Below are positions 35,287 through 43,260 of a stretch of DNA of 64,000 nt, piece after piece (the first letter of the stretch is position 1; every line of letters begins with the position of its first letter). Both the position numbers and the translations under genes were made by a program. This stretch comes from Parahoeflea halophila. Lineage in GTDB: Bacteria; Pseudomonadota; Alphaproteobacteria; Rhizobiales; Rhizobiaceae. The notes under the pieces were generated by a model. That model was not told the DNA's origin. It worked only from the letters and a program-made list of their open reading frames with translations, and made no database searches. The stretch is taken from assembly GCF_900220985.1 (NCBI RefSeq), contig NZ_OCPC01000005.1, positions 248,001 through 312,000 on the forward strand, read 5' to 3'.

Positions 35287-35859
35287 TCAGGACTGTCGGC
35301 CAGTGCCAAGGGTTTCCAGAAATTGCAGGATCTCGTGGCGCACGGTGGCAACCGAATCCGGGCCGCCACCGAGGTCCGACAACCACAACCCGTCAGCGGC
35401 AAGGCGCATGCACCGCGCCACCGGTGACTGGTCGGTCGCCTGGTGCTCTCGCAACTGCGCCTCAACCCAGCTGGTCCACCGGGCGCAAAAATGCGGATCG
35501 GAACTGAGCATCAGGATCAGCACCGCCAGCCGCTTCTCCGAGGGCACCGACATGTCGATTTGCGCGATCACCTGGAGGTAGGCTCGTGAGAACCGGGCCG
35601 GGCGGGTCTCGTCCGGATCAATGGCCGCTTCCACCTGACCGCCGAACCAATCGACGACCATCTCGAACAGCCCGCCGATCAGAGCATCCTTTGAACTGTA
35701 ATGATGCAGCAAGCCACCCTTGCTGACACCGGCTTCCCGCGCCACGCCGTCCAGCGTAAGCGCCGGAAGCCCGTGCTCAACGATCAACTGAGCGGCGCAG
35801 TCCAGGAGCCTGAGCCGCAGCGCCGCCGGATTGTTCTTGCGTTGAAGCCGTGTCATCAT
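35287..35859 (-). CDS. TetR-family repressor of the SMR efflux gene
   Basis: 190 residues. The N-terminal helix-turn-helix is canonical: L-L-D-C-A-A-Q-L-I-V-E-H-G, then L-D-G-V-A-R-E-A-G-V-S-K-G-G-L-L-H-H-Y-S-S-K-D-A-L. The C-terminal ligand domain matches the TetR_C_37-type group (W-F-G-G-Q-V-E, A-D-G-L-W-L-S-D-L). It is the first gene of the efflux unit and probably binds the palindrome 12 bases upstream of its start, so expression is autorepressed until a drug binds. Confidence 0.9.
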   Translation of the reverse strand: MMTRLQRKNNPAALRLRLLDCAAQLIVEHGLPALTLDGVAREAGVSKGGLLHHYSSKDALIGGLFEMVVDWFGGQVEAAIDPDETRPARFSRAYLQVIAQIDMSVPSEKRLAVLILMLSSDPHFCARWTSWVEAQLREHQATDQSPVARCMRLAADGLWLSDLGGGPDSVATVRHEILQFLETLGTGRQS

Positions 35860-35870
35860 ACTTGAAACAT

Positions 35871-35884
35871 ACCGTCTGGACGGT
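35871..35884. promoter_or_regulatory. TetR operator ACCGTC-TG-GACGGT
   Basis: Perfect 6-bp arms ACCGTC and GACGGT with a TG spacer, centred about 18 bases upstream of the TetR start. The ACCG-n6-CGGT form is common for AcrR/TetR-type repressors controlling efflux pumps, and the position over the start region fits autorepression. It is the only copy I noticed in the window. Confidence 0.7.
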
Positions 35885-36048
35885 TTTTTTCAAACTGATT
35901 CCTGACGGGCAAGACCGACTTGCAATCTCCATTGCAAATTGTAGGATGAATAGGCAGAGATCACACACCCACGGGCGATACGCGCCTCTTGACTTGGCAT
36001 TAATGCCTTCGCTATCCTTGATTTGTCCAACAATTTGGAAATCTCATT

Positions 36049-36837
36049 GTGATTGACCTGCCGCCCAAATCGGACAACCAGACCGAAAGTGCCGTCGCGA
36101 ACGGTGTCGCAGAAAAAGGGACGGGTAGCCAGCAGACGAAAGCTTCGGCGGTTGATGAACTGGTCGACCATATCCGCACACTGATTTCCGAGGACGGGCT
36201 GAAGGTCGGCGACAGCCTGCCGACCGAGAAAGAGCTGTGCGAGCGCTTTGATGCCGGCCGCAACACGGTGCGCGAGGCCATGCGCATCCTCAAGTCCTAT
36301 GGTGTGGTCAAGGTCCGCCCGAAAGTCGGCGCGGTGCTGATCGACGAACGCATGGCCCGCGCATTCGACCTTTTCGCCTTCAACACACTCGAAGTCTCGC
36401 GCGAGACATTTGTCGACATCCAGGGATTTCGCGGCCTGCTTGAGGTCGCCTCGTTCGAACTGCTGTTCGACAGGATCACGCCGGATGACATCGCCGAGCT
36501 TCACCAGGTAAACAAGGAACTCCTCGACGCCAATTCAGCCATGGAGGCCGCGGAGATCGATTTCCGCTTTCACACCCGTCTGGTGTCGGTGATCGGCAAC
36601 AAGGCTATCCTCGACGTCTACAAGATCATGAAGCCGGTGATCCTGAAAATCATGCTGAAGGCGAAAACGGTCAAGACCTTCTCGACCGTCACATACTCGG
36701 AGCATGCAGAGGTTCTCGAGACGCTGGAGCGGCGGGACCGGACGGCCTATCAGTACAAGATGAAATCCCATCTCGACGCGGGCTTCCGGAATTTCGAGGC
36801 TGCGAAACCGGCTGAGCAAGCCCCGCGCGAGAGGTAG
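36049..36837 (+). CDS. FadR/GntR-family transcriptional regulator
   Basis: 262 residues from a GTG at 36049; the ribosome site is weak (TTGGAA), so the start is uncertain by some residues. A polar N-terminus of about 30 residues precedes a GntR winged helix (V-G-D-S-L-P-T-E-K-E-L-C-E-R-F-D-A-G-R-N-T-V-R-E-A, quoted here as spaced residues). An FCD domain follows with metal-binding His in F-R-F-H-T-R-L and S-E-H-A-E-V-L-E-T-L. FCD regulators commonly sense sugar acids. It lies upstream of the IlvD/Edd dehydratase and probably regulates it. Confidence 0.87.
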   Translation: MIDLPPKSDNQTESAVANGVAEKGTGSQQTKASAVDELVDHIRTLISEDGLKVGDSLPTEKELCERFDAGRNTVREAMRILKSYGVVKVRPKVGAVLIDERMARAFDLFAFNTLEVSRETFVDIQGFRGLLEVASFELLFDRITPDDIAELHQVNKELLDANSAMEAAEIDFRFHTRLVSVIGNKAILDVYKIMKPVILKIMLKAKTVKTFSTVTYSEHAEVLETLERRDRTAYQYKMKSHLDAGFRNFEAAKPAEQAPRER

Positions 36838-37214
36838 ACGGAGATGTCGGGGGAGATGGTCGCTGCATATCGCGCCAGCTGGCAGGGTGACCATGAAGGG
36901 AAGAGTTAATGACCGGTCCGGAGGTGGTCCTGCTCAGCGAGCCGACGCGGGGCATCATGTCGGCACACCGCTGTCGCACAACCTGTAGAGCAGGTGTTCG
37001 CGGCTTGAGCCGAGCGGCAATTGCTCTCAGTGCAGCAGCGTCGACATATTCGTTTTGTAACGAAACAAAGGGCTGCTAACACAGCTTGCCCCGACGCTGC
37101 TGCCCGTCAACATCTGATCGTCAGCATCTGATCGATCGGGCTCCCGGAAAGCGGACAACAGACAACCGGCAACGGGCAAATTTAGGTGCACGCCAAACGG
37201 CATTGGAGAGGTAG
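36838..37214. promoter_or_regulatory. 377-base gap before the sugar-acid dehydratase, with nested inverted repeats
   Basis: No gene is evident. A perfect 12-bp inverted repeat, GCAGCAGCGTCG at 37032-37043 and CGACGCTGCTGC at 37092-37103, encloses a second one, TTCGTT-ttgt-AACGAA at 37049-37064. Just downstream, CATCTGATCG occurs twice as direct repeats separated by four bases (about 37111-37135). The inner palindrome suits a GntR operator, while the outer arms could form a leader hairpin in the dehydratase mRNA. GGAGAGG precedes the dehydratase ATG. Confidence 0.45.
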
Positions 37215-39014
37215 ATGTCAAGCAAGGACAAACCCGCAAAACTGCGTTCGCAATTGTGGTTCGACAATCCGGAGAACCGGGAAATGACCGCGCTCTATGT
37301 AGAGCGCTACGTCAATTACGGCCTCACCCGCGACGAGTTGCAATCGGGAAAGCCCATCATTGCCATCGCCCAGACGGGCTCGGACCTGTCCCCGTGCAAC
37401 CGCCATCACATCGAGCTTGCGAAGCGCATCCGCGACGGCATCATCGCCAATGGCGGCGTTCCACTCGAAGTGCCAGTGCATCCCATCCAGGAAACGGGCA
37501 AGCGCCCCACGGCGATGCTCGACAGGAACCTTGCCTATCTGAGCCTGGTGGAATCGCTTTACGGCTATCCGCTCGACGGTGTGGTGCTGACCATCGGCTG
37601 CGACAAGACCACCCCTGCCCTGCTGATGGCCGCGGCAACCGTCAACATTCCGGCAATCGCGTTTTCGGTCGGCCCGATGCTGAACGGCTATTTCCGCGGC
37701 GAGAGGACCGGTTCAGGCACGATCGTCTGGAAGGCCCGCGAGCTTCACGCCGAAGGCAAGATCGACGACGAGCAGTTTGCCGAGCTGGTGACCTCGTCGG
37801 CGCCTTCGGTCGGCTATTGCAACACCATGGGTACGGCCACGACGATGAACTCGCTGGCCGAAGCGCTGGGCATGCAGCTGCCGGGATCGGCCGCCATTCC
37901 GGCGCCCTATCGCGAACGCGGCCAGATGGCCTATGCCACGGGAAAACGCATCGTCGACATGGTGCGCGAAGATCTCAAGCCCTCCGACATCATGACCCGC
38001 GAAGCCTTCGAGAATGTCATCGTCACCAACTCGGCTCTCGGCGGCTCGACCAACGCACCCATCCACATGGTTGCCGTTGCCCGGCACATCGGCGTCGAGC
38101 TCACCAATGACGACTGGCAAAACCTTGGACACCACGTGCCGCTGCTGACCAATCTGCAGCCGGCAGGCACCTATCTGGGTGAGGATTTTCACCGCGCCGG
38201 CGGCGTCCCCGCTGTCATCGCCGAATTGCTCAAGGCCAATCTGCTGCCGCATCCCGGCGCCCTGACCGCGAACGGCCGCAGCATCGGCGAGAACTGCGCC
38301 GATCGCGAGACCGAGAATCCGGACGTGATCCGCCCGATCTCTGGGGCGCTGATGCAGGATGCAGGTTTCCTCAATCTCAAGGGCAACCTGTTCGACAGCG
38401 CCATCATGAAGACCTCGGTGATCTCGGACGCCTTCCGCAAGCGCTACCTGTCCAACCCCGATGACTTGGAGGCATTCGAAGGCACTGCCGTGGTGTTTGA
38501 CGGGCCCGAGCACTACAACCGGGTGATCGATGACCCGAGCCTTGGCGTCGATGAAAACTCGATCCTGGTCATGCGTGGGGCCGGACCGCTGGGGTACCCG
38601 GGCGGCGCTGAAGTGGTCAACATGCGCCCGCCAAGCTATCTCTTAAACAAGGGCGTGTCCGCCCTGCCCTGTATCGGTGACGGCCGCCAGTCGGGAACAT
38701 CGGCCTCGCCTTCCATCCTCAATGCCTCGCCGGAAGCTGCTGCCGGCGGCGGGCTCGCGCTGTTGCGCAATGGCGACCGGATCCGGATCGATCTGAGCAA
38801 AAGCCGCGTCGATGCCCTGGTGCCCAGTGAAGAATGGGCCAAGCGCGCAGAGGACCTGGCGGCTTCGGGCGGCTACCAGCTTCCGGCGAGCCAGACACCC
38901 TGGCAGAAATATTTCCGCGAACTGGCTGAACCCTTCGCGGAGGGCATGGTGTTGCGTGGCGCCGACGAATTCCAGCGCGTCGCTCAGAAATCGGTTCCGC
39001 GCGACAACCACTGA
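37215..39014 (+). CDS. IlvD/Edd-family sugar-acid dehydratase
   Basis: 599 residues, in the range of pentonate dehydratases (about 580-600) and longer than typical IlvD. Iron-sulfur cysteines are visible in [19 protein letters not shown] and [14 protein letters not shown]. The T-G-S-G-T-I-V-W and [13 protein letters not shown] motifs are those of the xylonate/arabinonate/gluconate branch. It would remove water from an aldonate to give a 2-keto-3-deoxy acid. The nearby DapA-family and FAH-family enzymes and semialdehyde dehydrogenase fit a Weimberg-type pathway for a pentose; the exact sugar is not decidable from sequence. Confidence 0.9.
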   Translation: MSSKDKPAKLRSQLWFDNPENREMTALYVERYVNYGLTRDELQSGKPIIAIAQTGSDLSPCNRHHIELAKRIRDGIIANGGVPLEVPVHPIQETGKRPTAMLDRNLAYLSLVESLYGYPLDGVVLTIGCDKTTPALLMAAATVNIPAIAFSVGPMLNGYFRGERTGSGTIVWKARELHAEGKIDDEQFAELVTSSAPSVGYCNTMGTATTMNSLAEALGMQLPGSAAIPAPYRERGQMAYATGKRIVDMVREDLKPSDIMTREAFENVIVTNSALGGSTNAPIHMVAVARHIGVELTNDDWQNLGHHVPLLTNLQPAGTYLGEDFHRAGGVPAVIAELLKANLLPHPGALTANGRSIGENCADRETENPDVIRPISGALMQDAGFLNLKGNLFDSAIMKTSVISDAFRKRYLSNPDDLEAFEGTAVVFDGPEHYNRVIDDPSLGVDENSILVMRGAGPLGYPGGAEVVNMRPPSYLLNKGVSALPCIGDGRQSGTSASPSILNASPEAAAGGGLALLRNGDRIRIDLSKSRVDALVPSEEWAKRAEDLAASGGYQLPASQTPWQKYFRELAEPFAEGMVLRGADEFQRVAQKSVPRDNH

Positions 39015-39174
39015 TCCGGCGGCCCGCCGGCTCCTTGCAGCACCCCTGGCGCAAACGCTGCGTCCGGGGTGCGTCTGAATGAAGCCTGAGGATCTCCACC
39101 GCACCCTTGCTGTGCACGCGATTTGTTACCCTGCCGGGCTTTACCGGACCGGGGAGTTCATATACGTGCACGCA

Positions 39175-39186
39175 CTAACATGTTAG
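39175..39186. promoter_or_regulatory. Palindromic GntR-type operator CTAACATGTTAG
   Basis: A perfect 12-bp palindrome, 24 bases upstream of the DapA-family gene. TAACATGTTA resembles the short palindromes used by FCD-type GntR regulators, and a GntR gene lies at the end of this two-gene unit. The overlap with the expected translation-initiation zone suggests repression. Confidence 0.45.
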
Positions 39187-39210
39187 CAACAACCAACTGG
39201 CGAATTCTCC

Positions 39211-40092
39211 ATGACCAACCCGATCTTCGGCCTTTCTGCAGCTTTGGTGACACCCTATTCGGCGTCTGGCGAAGTTGACCTTGCAAAGCTTGCCAAACAT
39301 GCGGGCAGCTTGCTGGCGCGCGGCTGCGACGGCGTCACCCTGTGTGGCACAACCGGCGAAGGCTTCGGGCTGACGCTCGACGAGCGCAAGGCGATGTTCG
39401 ACGCGGTAGCCAAGACGATGCCGGCAGGTACCCCCATACACGTTGGCATCATGGCGCCTGCCATTGACGACGCCGTTGCCCAATCCATTGCGGCACTTGA
39501 CGCAGGTGCCGCGGGGCTCTTGATGGCACCGCCCTTCTTCATGAAGGGCACGGATGAGGACGGTCTCTTCAACTGGTTCAACCAGGTGTTCATGCGCATT
39601 GGCGACAGGCTCCGTGGCGTCATCATGTATCATATTCCCGGCCAGACCGCGGTTGCGCTGTCGCCCGACCTGATCGCCCGGCTGCGCAAGGCCTGGCCCG
39701 GTATCATCACCGGCATCAAGGATTCATCCGGCGACTGGGCGACGGCGGAACGTTTCCTCGCCGGCCATGGCGACATCTCGGTGCTGGTGGGTGACGAACG
39801 ATTGCTGCCGCGCGCCATGGCAAAGGGGGCGGAAGGTTCGATCTGCGGGCTCGCCAACATCGCACCGGAGCTGCTTGCCCCGGTGATCCATTCGAAAGAC
39901 GAGGGCCGTGTGCTCATCGAACTGACAAATCTGGTTGTCTCCAATCCGATCATCCCCGCGGTCAAACTGCTTGCCGGACATCTTGCCGATGACAACGGAT
40001 TTGATGCCGTGCGCCCGCCACTGACGCAACTGAGCCCGGAGCAGAAATCGGATCTGCTTCAAGCCTTCGACGCCATCATGGCAAACGCCTGA
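39211..40092 (+). CDS. DapA-family aldolase/dehydratase acting on a 2-keto-3-deoxy sugar acid
   Basis: 293 residues, a TIM-barrel Schiff-base enzyme. Tyr140 (Y-H-I-P-G-Q-T) and the Schiff-base Lys170 (G-I-K-D-S-S-G-D) are present, with G-T-T-G-E-G-F at 47-53. Classical DapA has a different substrate loop. In this sugar-acid setting it is probably a 2-keto-3-deoxy-aldonate aldolase or 2-keto-3-deoxypentonate dehydratase. It follows the IlvD/Edd gene on the same strand but after a 196-base gap containing its own palindrome, and the ribosome site is weak. Confidence 0.85.
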   Translation: MTNPIFGLSAALVTPYSASGEVDLAKLAKHAGSLLARGCDGVTLCGTTGEGFGLTLDERKAMFDAVAKTMPAGTPIHVGIMAPAIDDAVAQSIAALDAGAAGLLMAPPFFMKGTDEDGLFNWFNQVFMRIGDRLRGVIMYHIPGQTAVALSPDLIARLRKAWPGIITGIKDSSGDWATAERFLAGHGDISVLVGDERLLPRAMAKGAEGSICGLANIAPELLAPVIHSKDEGRVLIELTNLVVSNPIIPAVKLLAGHLADDNGFDAVRPPLTQLSPEQKSDLLQAFDAIMANA

Positions 40093-40101
40093 GGAACAGA
40101 A

Positions 40102-40782
40102 ATGAGCTCGCTGCCTATATCGCACAAGGACGGTGAACCGCTCAAACTGCGCGAGCAGGCCTATGAGGGCTATACCAGAAGCCTGCTCGCGCAGGAGATC
40201 AAGCCGGGCCAGTTCATCACCCAGCGGCAGCTGGTGGAGATCACCGGCTATCCGCTCGGCGCCATTCGCGAGCTGGTGCCGCGGCTGGAAGCCGAAGGTC
40301 TGATCCGCACCGCGCCGCAGCGCGGCATGCAGGTGCCGCAGGTGGATCTCAATCTGGTACGCAACGCCTATCAGTTTCGCGAGTTCATCGAGGTCGCCGC
40401 CGTGCGGCTTTTTGCGATTAGCGCCGATCCCGATCTGGTTGCAAGCCTGCGGGCCAGTCACGAAGGTATCCTCGAGCGGTTCGAACGCGGCGACGAAGAG
40501 GGGCTGATGCAGGATGCGGAAGCAGTCGATCTGCAGCTGCACGAAGCCATCATCGATGGGCTCGGCAACGACATCATAGCCCAGGCCTACCGGGTCAACT
40601 GGATCAAGATCCGGCTGATCCGGCTTGCCGAGACCCGGCTTTACGTGCCGATGATCCCCTCGGTGATCGGCGACCACATGGCCATCATCAAGGCGCTTGA
40701 AGCCCGCGATCCCGAGGCTGCGGCGAAAGCCATGCAGACCCATATCGAGGTTGCGCGGCGGCGTGCCATCAACATGGAATAA
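40102..40782 (+). CDS. GntR-family (FCD) transcriptional regulator
   Basis: 226 residues, AGGAAC before the ATG. N-terminal winged helix (F-I-T-Q-R-Q-L-V-E-I-T-G-Y-P-L-G-A-I-R-E, spaced) and an FCD effector domain with acidic and His ligands in D-L-Q-L-H-E-A-I-I and I-G-D-H-M-A-I-I-K-A-L-E-A-R-D. It starts 9 bases after the DapA-family gene, so the two are co-transcribed and it most likely autoregulates that unit via the 39175-39186 palindrome. Confidence 0.87.
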   Translation: MSSLPISHKDGEPLKLREQAYEGYTRSLLAQEIKPGQFITQRQLVEITGYPLGAIRELVPRLEAEGLIRTAPQRGMQVPQVDLNLVRNAYQFREFIEVAAVRLFAISADPDLVASLRASHEGILERFERGDEEGLMQDAEAVDLQLHEAIIDGLGNDIIAQAYRVNWIKIRLIRLAETRLYVPMIPSVIGDHMAIIKALEARDPEAAAKAMQTHIEVARRRAINME

Positions 40783-40818
40783 CTGGTCGGCGAACCACCG
40801 GCCGGCTTCCTCTTGGTC

Positions 40819-41523
40819 TTACTGATAATCCTGCTTGGGAGACGCCTGCTGCAGCCGCGTCACTTCGGCCTCGGCCCGATCGAGATCGGCTGCGGTGGTG
40901 ATCTTGAAATTGGCCTCCGCGCCCTCGACGATAGTGACTTCCATACCCGCGGTACGGGCCACTGCCACATCGTCATGAGCCTCGCCTGCATGGTCGCGGT
41001 GGGCTGCGAGGATGCGGTCGAAATGAAACCCCTGCGGCGTCTGGGCCCGCCAGAGGCCTTCGCGGGAGACCGGTGCGATGGCATGATTTCCCTGAGCGCT
41101 CCAGAGAGCATCCACCACCGGCAGCGCGGCGAAGGCGCCCTCGGCCTCGTTCAGAGCTTCGAGTACGGCCTCGATAACCGATGCGGGCACGAAGGGCCGC
41201 GCCGCGTCGTGAACAAGAACCTTGCGGGTATTGGTTCCAGCAAAGGATTCCAGACCCAGGCGAACCGACTCCGCCCGCGTGCTGCCGCCATGCACTGGCG
41301 CGAGCAGCCGCCGGTCATCGAGCCCCGCAAGGGCCTGCTCACAAAGATGCTGATCATCGGGATGGATGACAACGCGCAGCAGATCAATTGCATCCAACGC
41401 CAGAAACGCCTCAACGGAGCGGCGCAGCGAGCTGACGCCGCCGATGGGAAGAAACTGCTTCGGGATCTCGCCACCCAGGCGGTGGCCGCGGCCGGCAGCG
41501 ACGATCAGCACGGAATTCGACAT
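40819..41523 (-). CDS. ispD: 2-C-methyl-D-erythritol 4-phosphate cytidylyltransferase, stand-alone
   Basis: 234 residues from the ATG at 41523. IspD motifs: L-I-V-A-A-G-R-G-H-R-L-G-G-E-I-P-K-Q-F (CTP-binding loop), V-L-V-H-D-A-A-R-P-F-V, L-W-R-A-Q-T-P-Q-G-F and a C-terminal F-K-I-T-T-A-A-D-L. It transfers CMP to methylerythritol phosphate in isoprenoid synthesis. Most relatives in this bacterial group carry a fused IspDF of about 400 residues; here the gene stops before any IspF domain and there are only 36 bases to the convergent GntR gene. It is either a true monofunctional IspD or a paralogue acting on another polyol phosphate. Confidence 0.85.
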   Translation of the reverse strand: MSNSVLIVAAGRGHRLGGEIPKQFLPIGGVSSLRRSVEAFLALDAIDLLRVVIHPDDQHLCEQALAGLDDRRLLAPVHGGSTRAESVRLGLESFAGTNTRKVLVHDAARPFVPASVIEAVLEALNEAEGAFAALPVVDALWSAQGNHAIAPVSREGLWRAQTPQGFHFDRILAAHRDHAGEAHDDVAVARTAGMEVTIVEGAEANFKITTAADLDRAEAEVTRLQQASPKQDYQ

Positions 41524-41637
41524 GGCGCCTGCACTAAACCAGCAGCAACGGAACTGCAATCATAGTTGCCGGTGGGGCCGCGACAGAGGGACATGAGAGC
41601 TCTCAGTCAAGCCGATGGCCCCTGTTGCACAGAACTG

Positions 41638-41714
41638 CGGCAGATTTCGATCTGCCGTGTCCACCCGCACACATGAAACCGGCCCCGATCTGTTGCTTGG
41701 ACAGGTGGGGCCGG
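41638..41714. repeat. Two hairpins, one with a UUCG loop
   Basis: CGGCAGAT-TTCG-ATCTGCCG (41638-41657) is a perfect 8-bp stem with the very stable UUCG tetraloop. A second pair, CCGGCCCC (41679-41686) and GGGGCCGG (41707-41714), follows at once. They lie after the aldehyde dehydrogenase stop (minus strand) and before ispD, so a transcript 3' end or processing structure is likely. There is no T-run. The rest of 41560-41742 shows nothing else. Confidence 0.5.
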
Positions 41715-41742
41715 CCTGATGATGAACGTGCTGCCAGGGGGT

Positions 41743-43248
41743 TCAGCCTAAGTCGTCCGGCAGCAGCTCGGCAGGCATGTTCTGGTAACAAACCGGGCGC
41801 AGAAAGCGGCGGATCGACAGCGTTCCGACCGAGGTGGCGCCGAAATTTGTCGAGGCGGGATAGGGGCCGCCGTGGACCATCGAGTCGGCCACTTCCACAC
41901 CGGTGGGGAAGCCGTTGGCGAGAACCCGGCCGGCCTTGCGCTCGAGCACCGGCATCAGCGCACGACCCAGCTCGCTGTCACCCTTGTCGAGATGCAGGGT
42001 GCAGGTAAGCTGACCGGCGAGGCTTTTTGCAATCTTCTGCATCTCGTCAAAATCGGCAGCCCGGACGACCAGACCAAGCGGGCCGAAGACTTCCTCGCCC
42101 AGCACTTCATTGTCGAGCCATTCCTTGCCGGTGGTGGCGAACAGATACGGCGTGGCATTGCGCATGTCGCAGGTCGAGGTCAGCAGTTCCCGAACACCGG
42201 TAACACCTGCAACCCGGTCACGGCCGGCGCGGTAGGCTTCAGCGATGCCATCGGTCAGCATGGTCTGGGCGCCGATGGGAGCGAGAGCTTCGGTGGCCGC
42301 TTCGACGAAGGCATCGGCTTCCGCGCTGTCGATGATGACGGCAATGCCCGGATTGGTGCAGAACTGGCCCGCTCCCATGGTCAGCGATCCGGCCCAGCCC
42401 TTTGCAATCTCCCCGCCGCGCGCCTTGACGGCCTCGGGCAGCAGGAACATCGGGTTGACCGAGCCGAGCTCACCGAAGAACGGGATCGGCTCTGGACGCT
42501 GAGCACAGAGGTCAAACAGCGCGCGGCCACCGGCGAGCGAGCCGGTGAAACCGACAGCCTTGATCAGCGGGTGCTGGACCAGGCTCTGGCCGACATCGCG
42601 CTTGCCGCCCTGGATCAGCGAGAAGATGCCGGGGTGCATGCCGAGCTTCTTGATCGCCGCATCGACGGCCTGAGCGACGATCTCGCCGGTGCCGGGATGG
42701 GCGGAATGGCCCTTGACTACGACCGGGCAGCCTGCCGCCAATGCAGCCGCGGTGTCGCCGCCGGCGGTGGAAAAGGCGAGCGGGAAATTCGACGCGCCGA
42801 AGACGGCAACCGGGCCGATCGGGCGCTGGATCATGCGCAGATCCGGGCGCGGCAGCGGCGCGCGATCAGGCAGCGCCTCGTCATGGCGGCGATCGAGATA
42901 ATCACCCTTCTCGATATGGCTGGCAAACAGCCTGAGCTGGCCGGTGGTGCGGCCACGCTCGCCCTGCAGACGGGCTTCGGGAAGACCCGATTCCGATGTG
43001 CCGATGGCGGTGATTTCTTCGCCGCGCGCCTCAATCTCGTCGGCAATGGCGTTGAGCAGGGCAGCGCGCTCGGCGCGGCTGGAATAGCCGAAGCTCCAGA
43101 AAGCCTCTTCCGCAGCCTTGGCTGCCGCATCCACGTGAGCGGGCGTGCCGACCGAGAAATCGTGCGCCTCGCCATGGGCCGGTTCGCTCTTGAAGGTGGT
43201 GTCGCCGGCAACCCAGTTTCCGGCAATCAGATGTTTTCCAGTCAGCAT
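41743..43248 (-). CDS. NADP-type aldehyde dehydrogenase, alpha-ketoglutaric semialdehyde dehydrogenase
   Basis: 501 residues of the ketoglutarate-semialdehyde branch. Cofactor and catalytic motifs: G-A-S-N-F-P-L-A-F, K-G-H-S-A-H-P-G-T, G-F-T-G-S-L-A-G-G, catalytic Glu in F-G-E-L-G-S-V-N-P and Cys in G-A-G-Q-F-C-T-N-P-G. It oxidises 2,5-dioxopentanoate to 2-oxoglutarate, the last step of the oxidative pentose and glucarate/galactarate routes. It lies 12 bases after the XylX-like gene on the same strand, so the two final Weimberg steps are co-transcribed. The ribosome site is weak (GGAAC). Confidence 0.92.
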   Translation of the reverse strand: MLTGKHLIAGNWVAGDTTFKSEPAHGEAHDFSVGTPAHVDAAAKAAEEAFWSFGYSSRAERAALLNAIADEIEARGEEITAIGTSESGLPEARLQGERGRTTGQLRLFASHIEKGDYLDRRHDEALPDRAPLPRPDLRMIQRPIGPVAVFGASNFPLAFSTAGGDTAAALAAGCPVVVKGHSAHPGTGEIVAQAVDAAIKKLGMHPGIFSLIQGGKRDVGQSLVQHPLIKAVGFTGSLAGGRALFDLCAQRPEPIPFFGELGSVNPMFLLPEAVKARGGEIAKGWAGSLTMGAGQFCTNPGIAVIIDSAEADAFVEAATEALAPIGAQTMLTDGIAEAYRAGRDRVAGVTGVRELLTSTCDMRNATPYLFATTGKEWLDNEVLGEEVFGPLGLVVRAADFDEMQKIAKSLAGQLTCTLHLDKGDSELGRALMPVLERKAGRVLANGFPTGVEVADSMVHGGPYPASTNFGATSVGTLSIRRFLRPVCYQNMPAELLPDDLG

Positions 43249-43260
43249 GTCATGTTCCAG

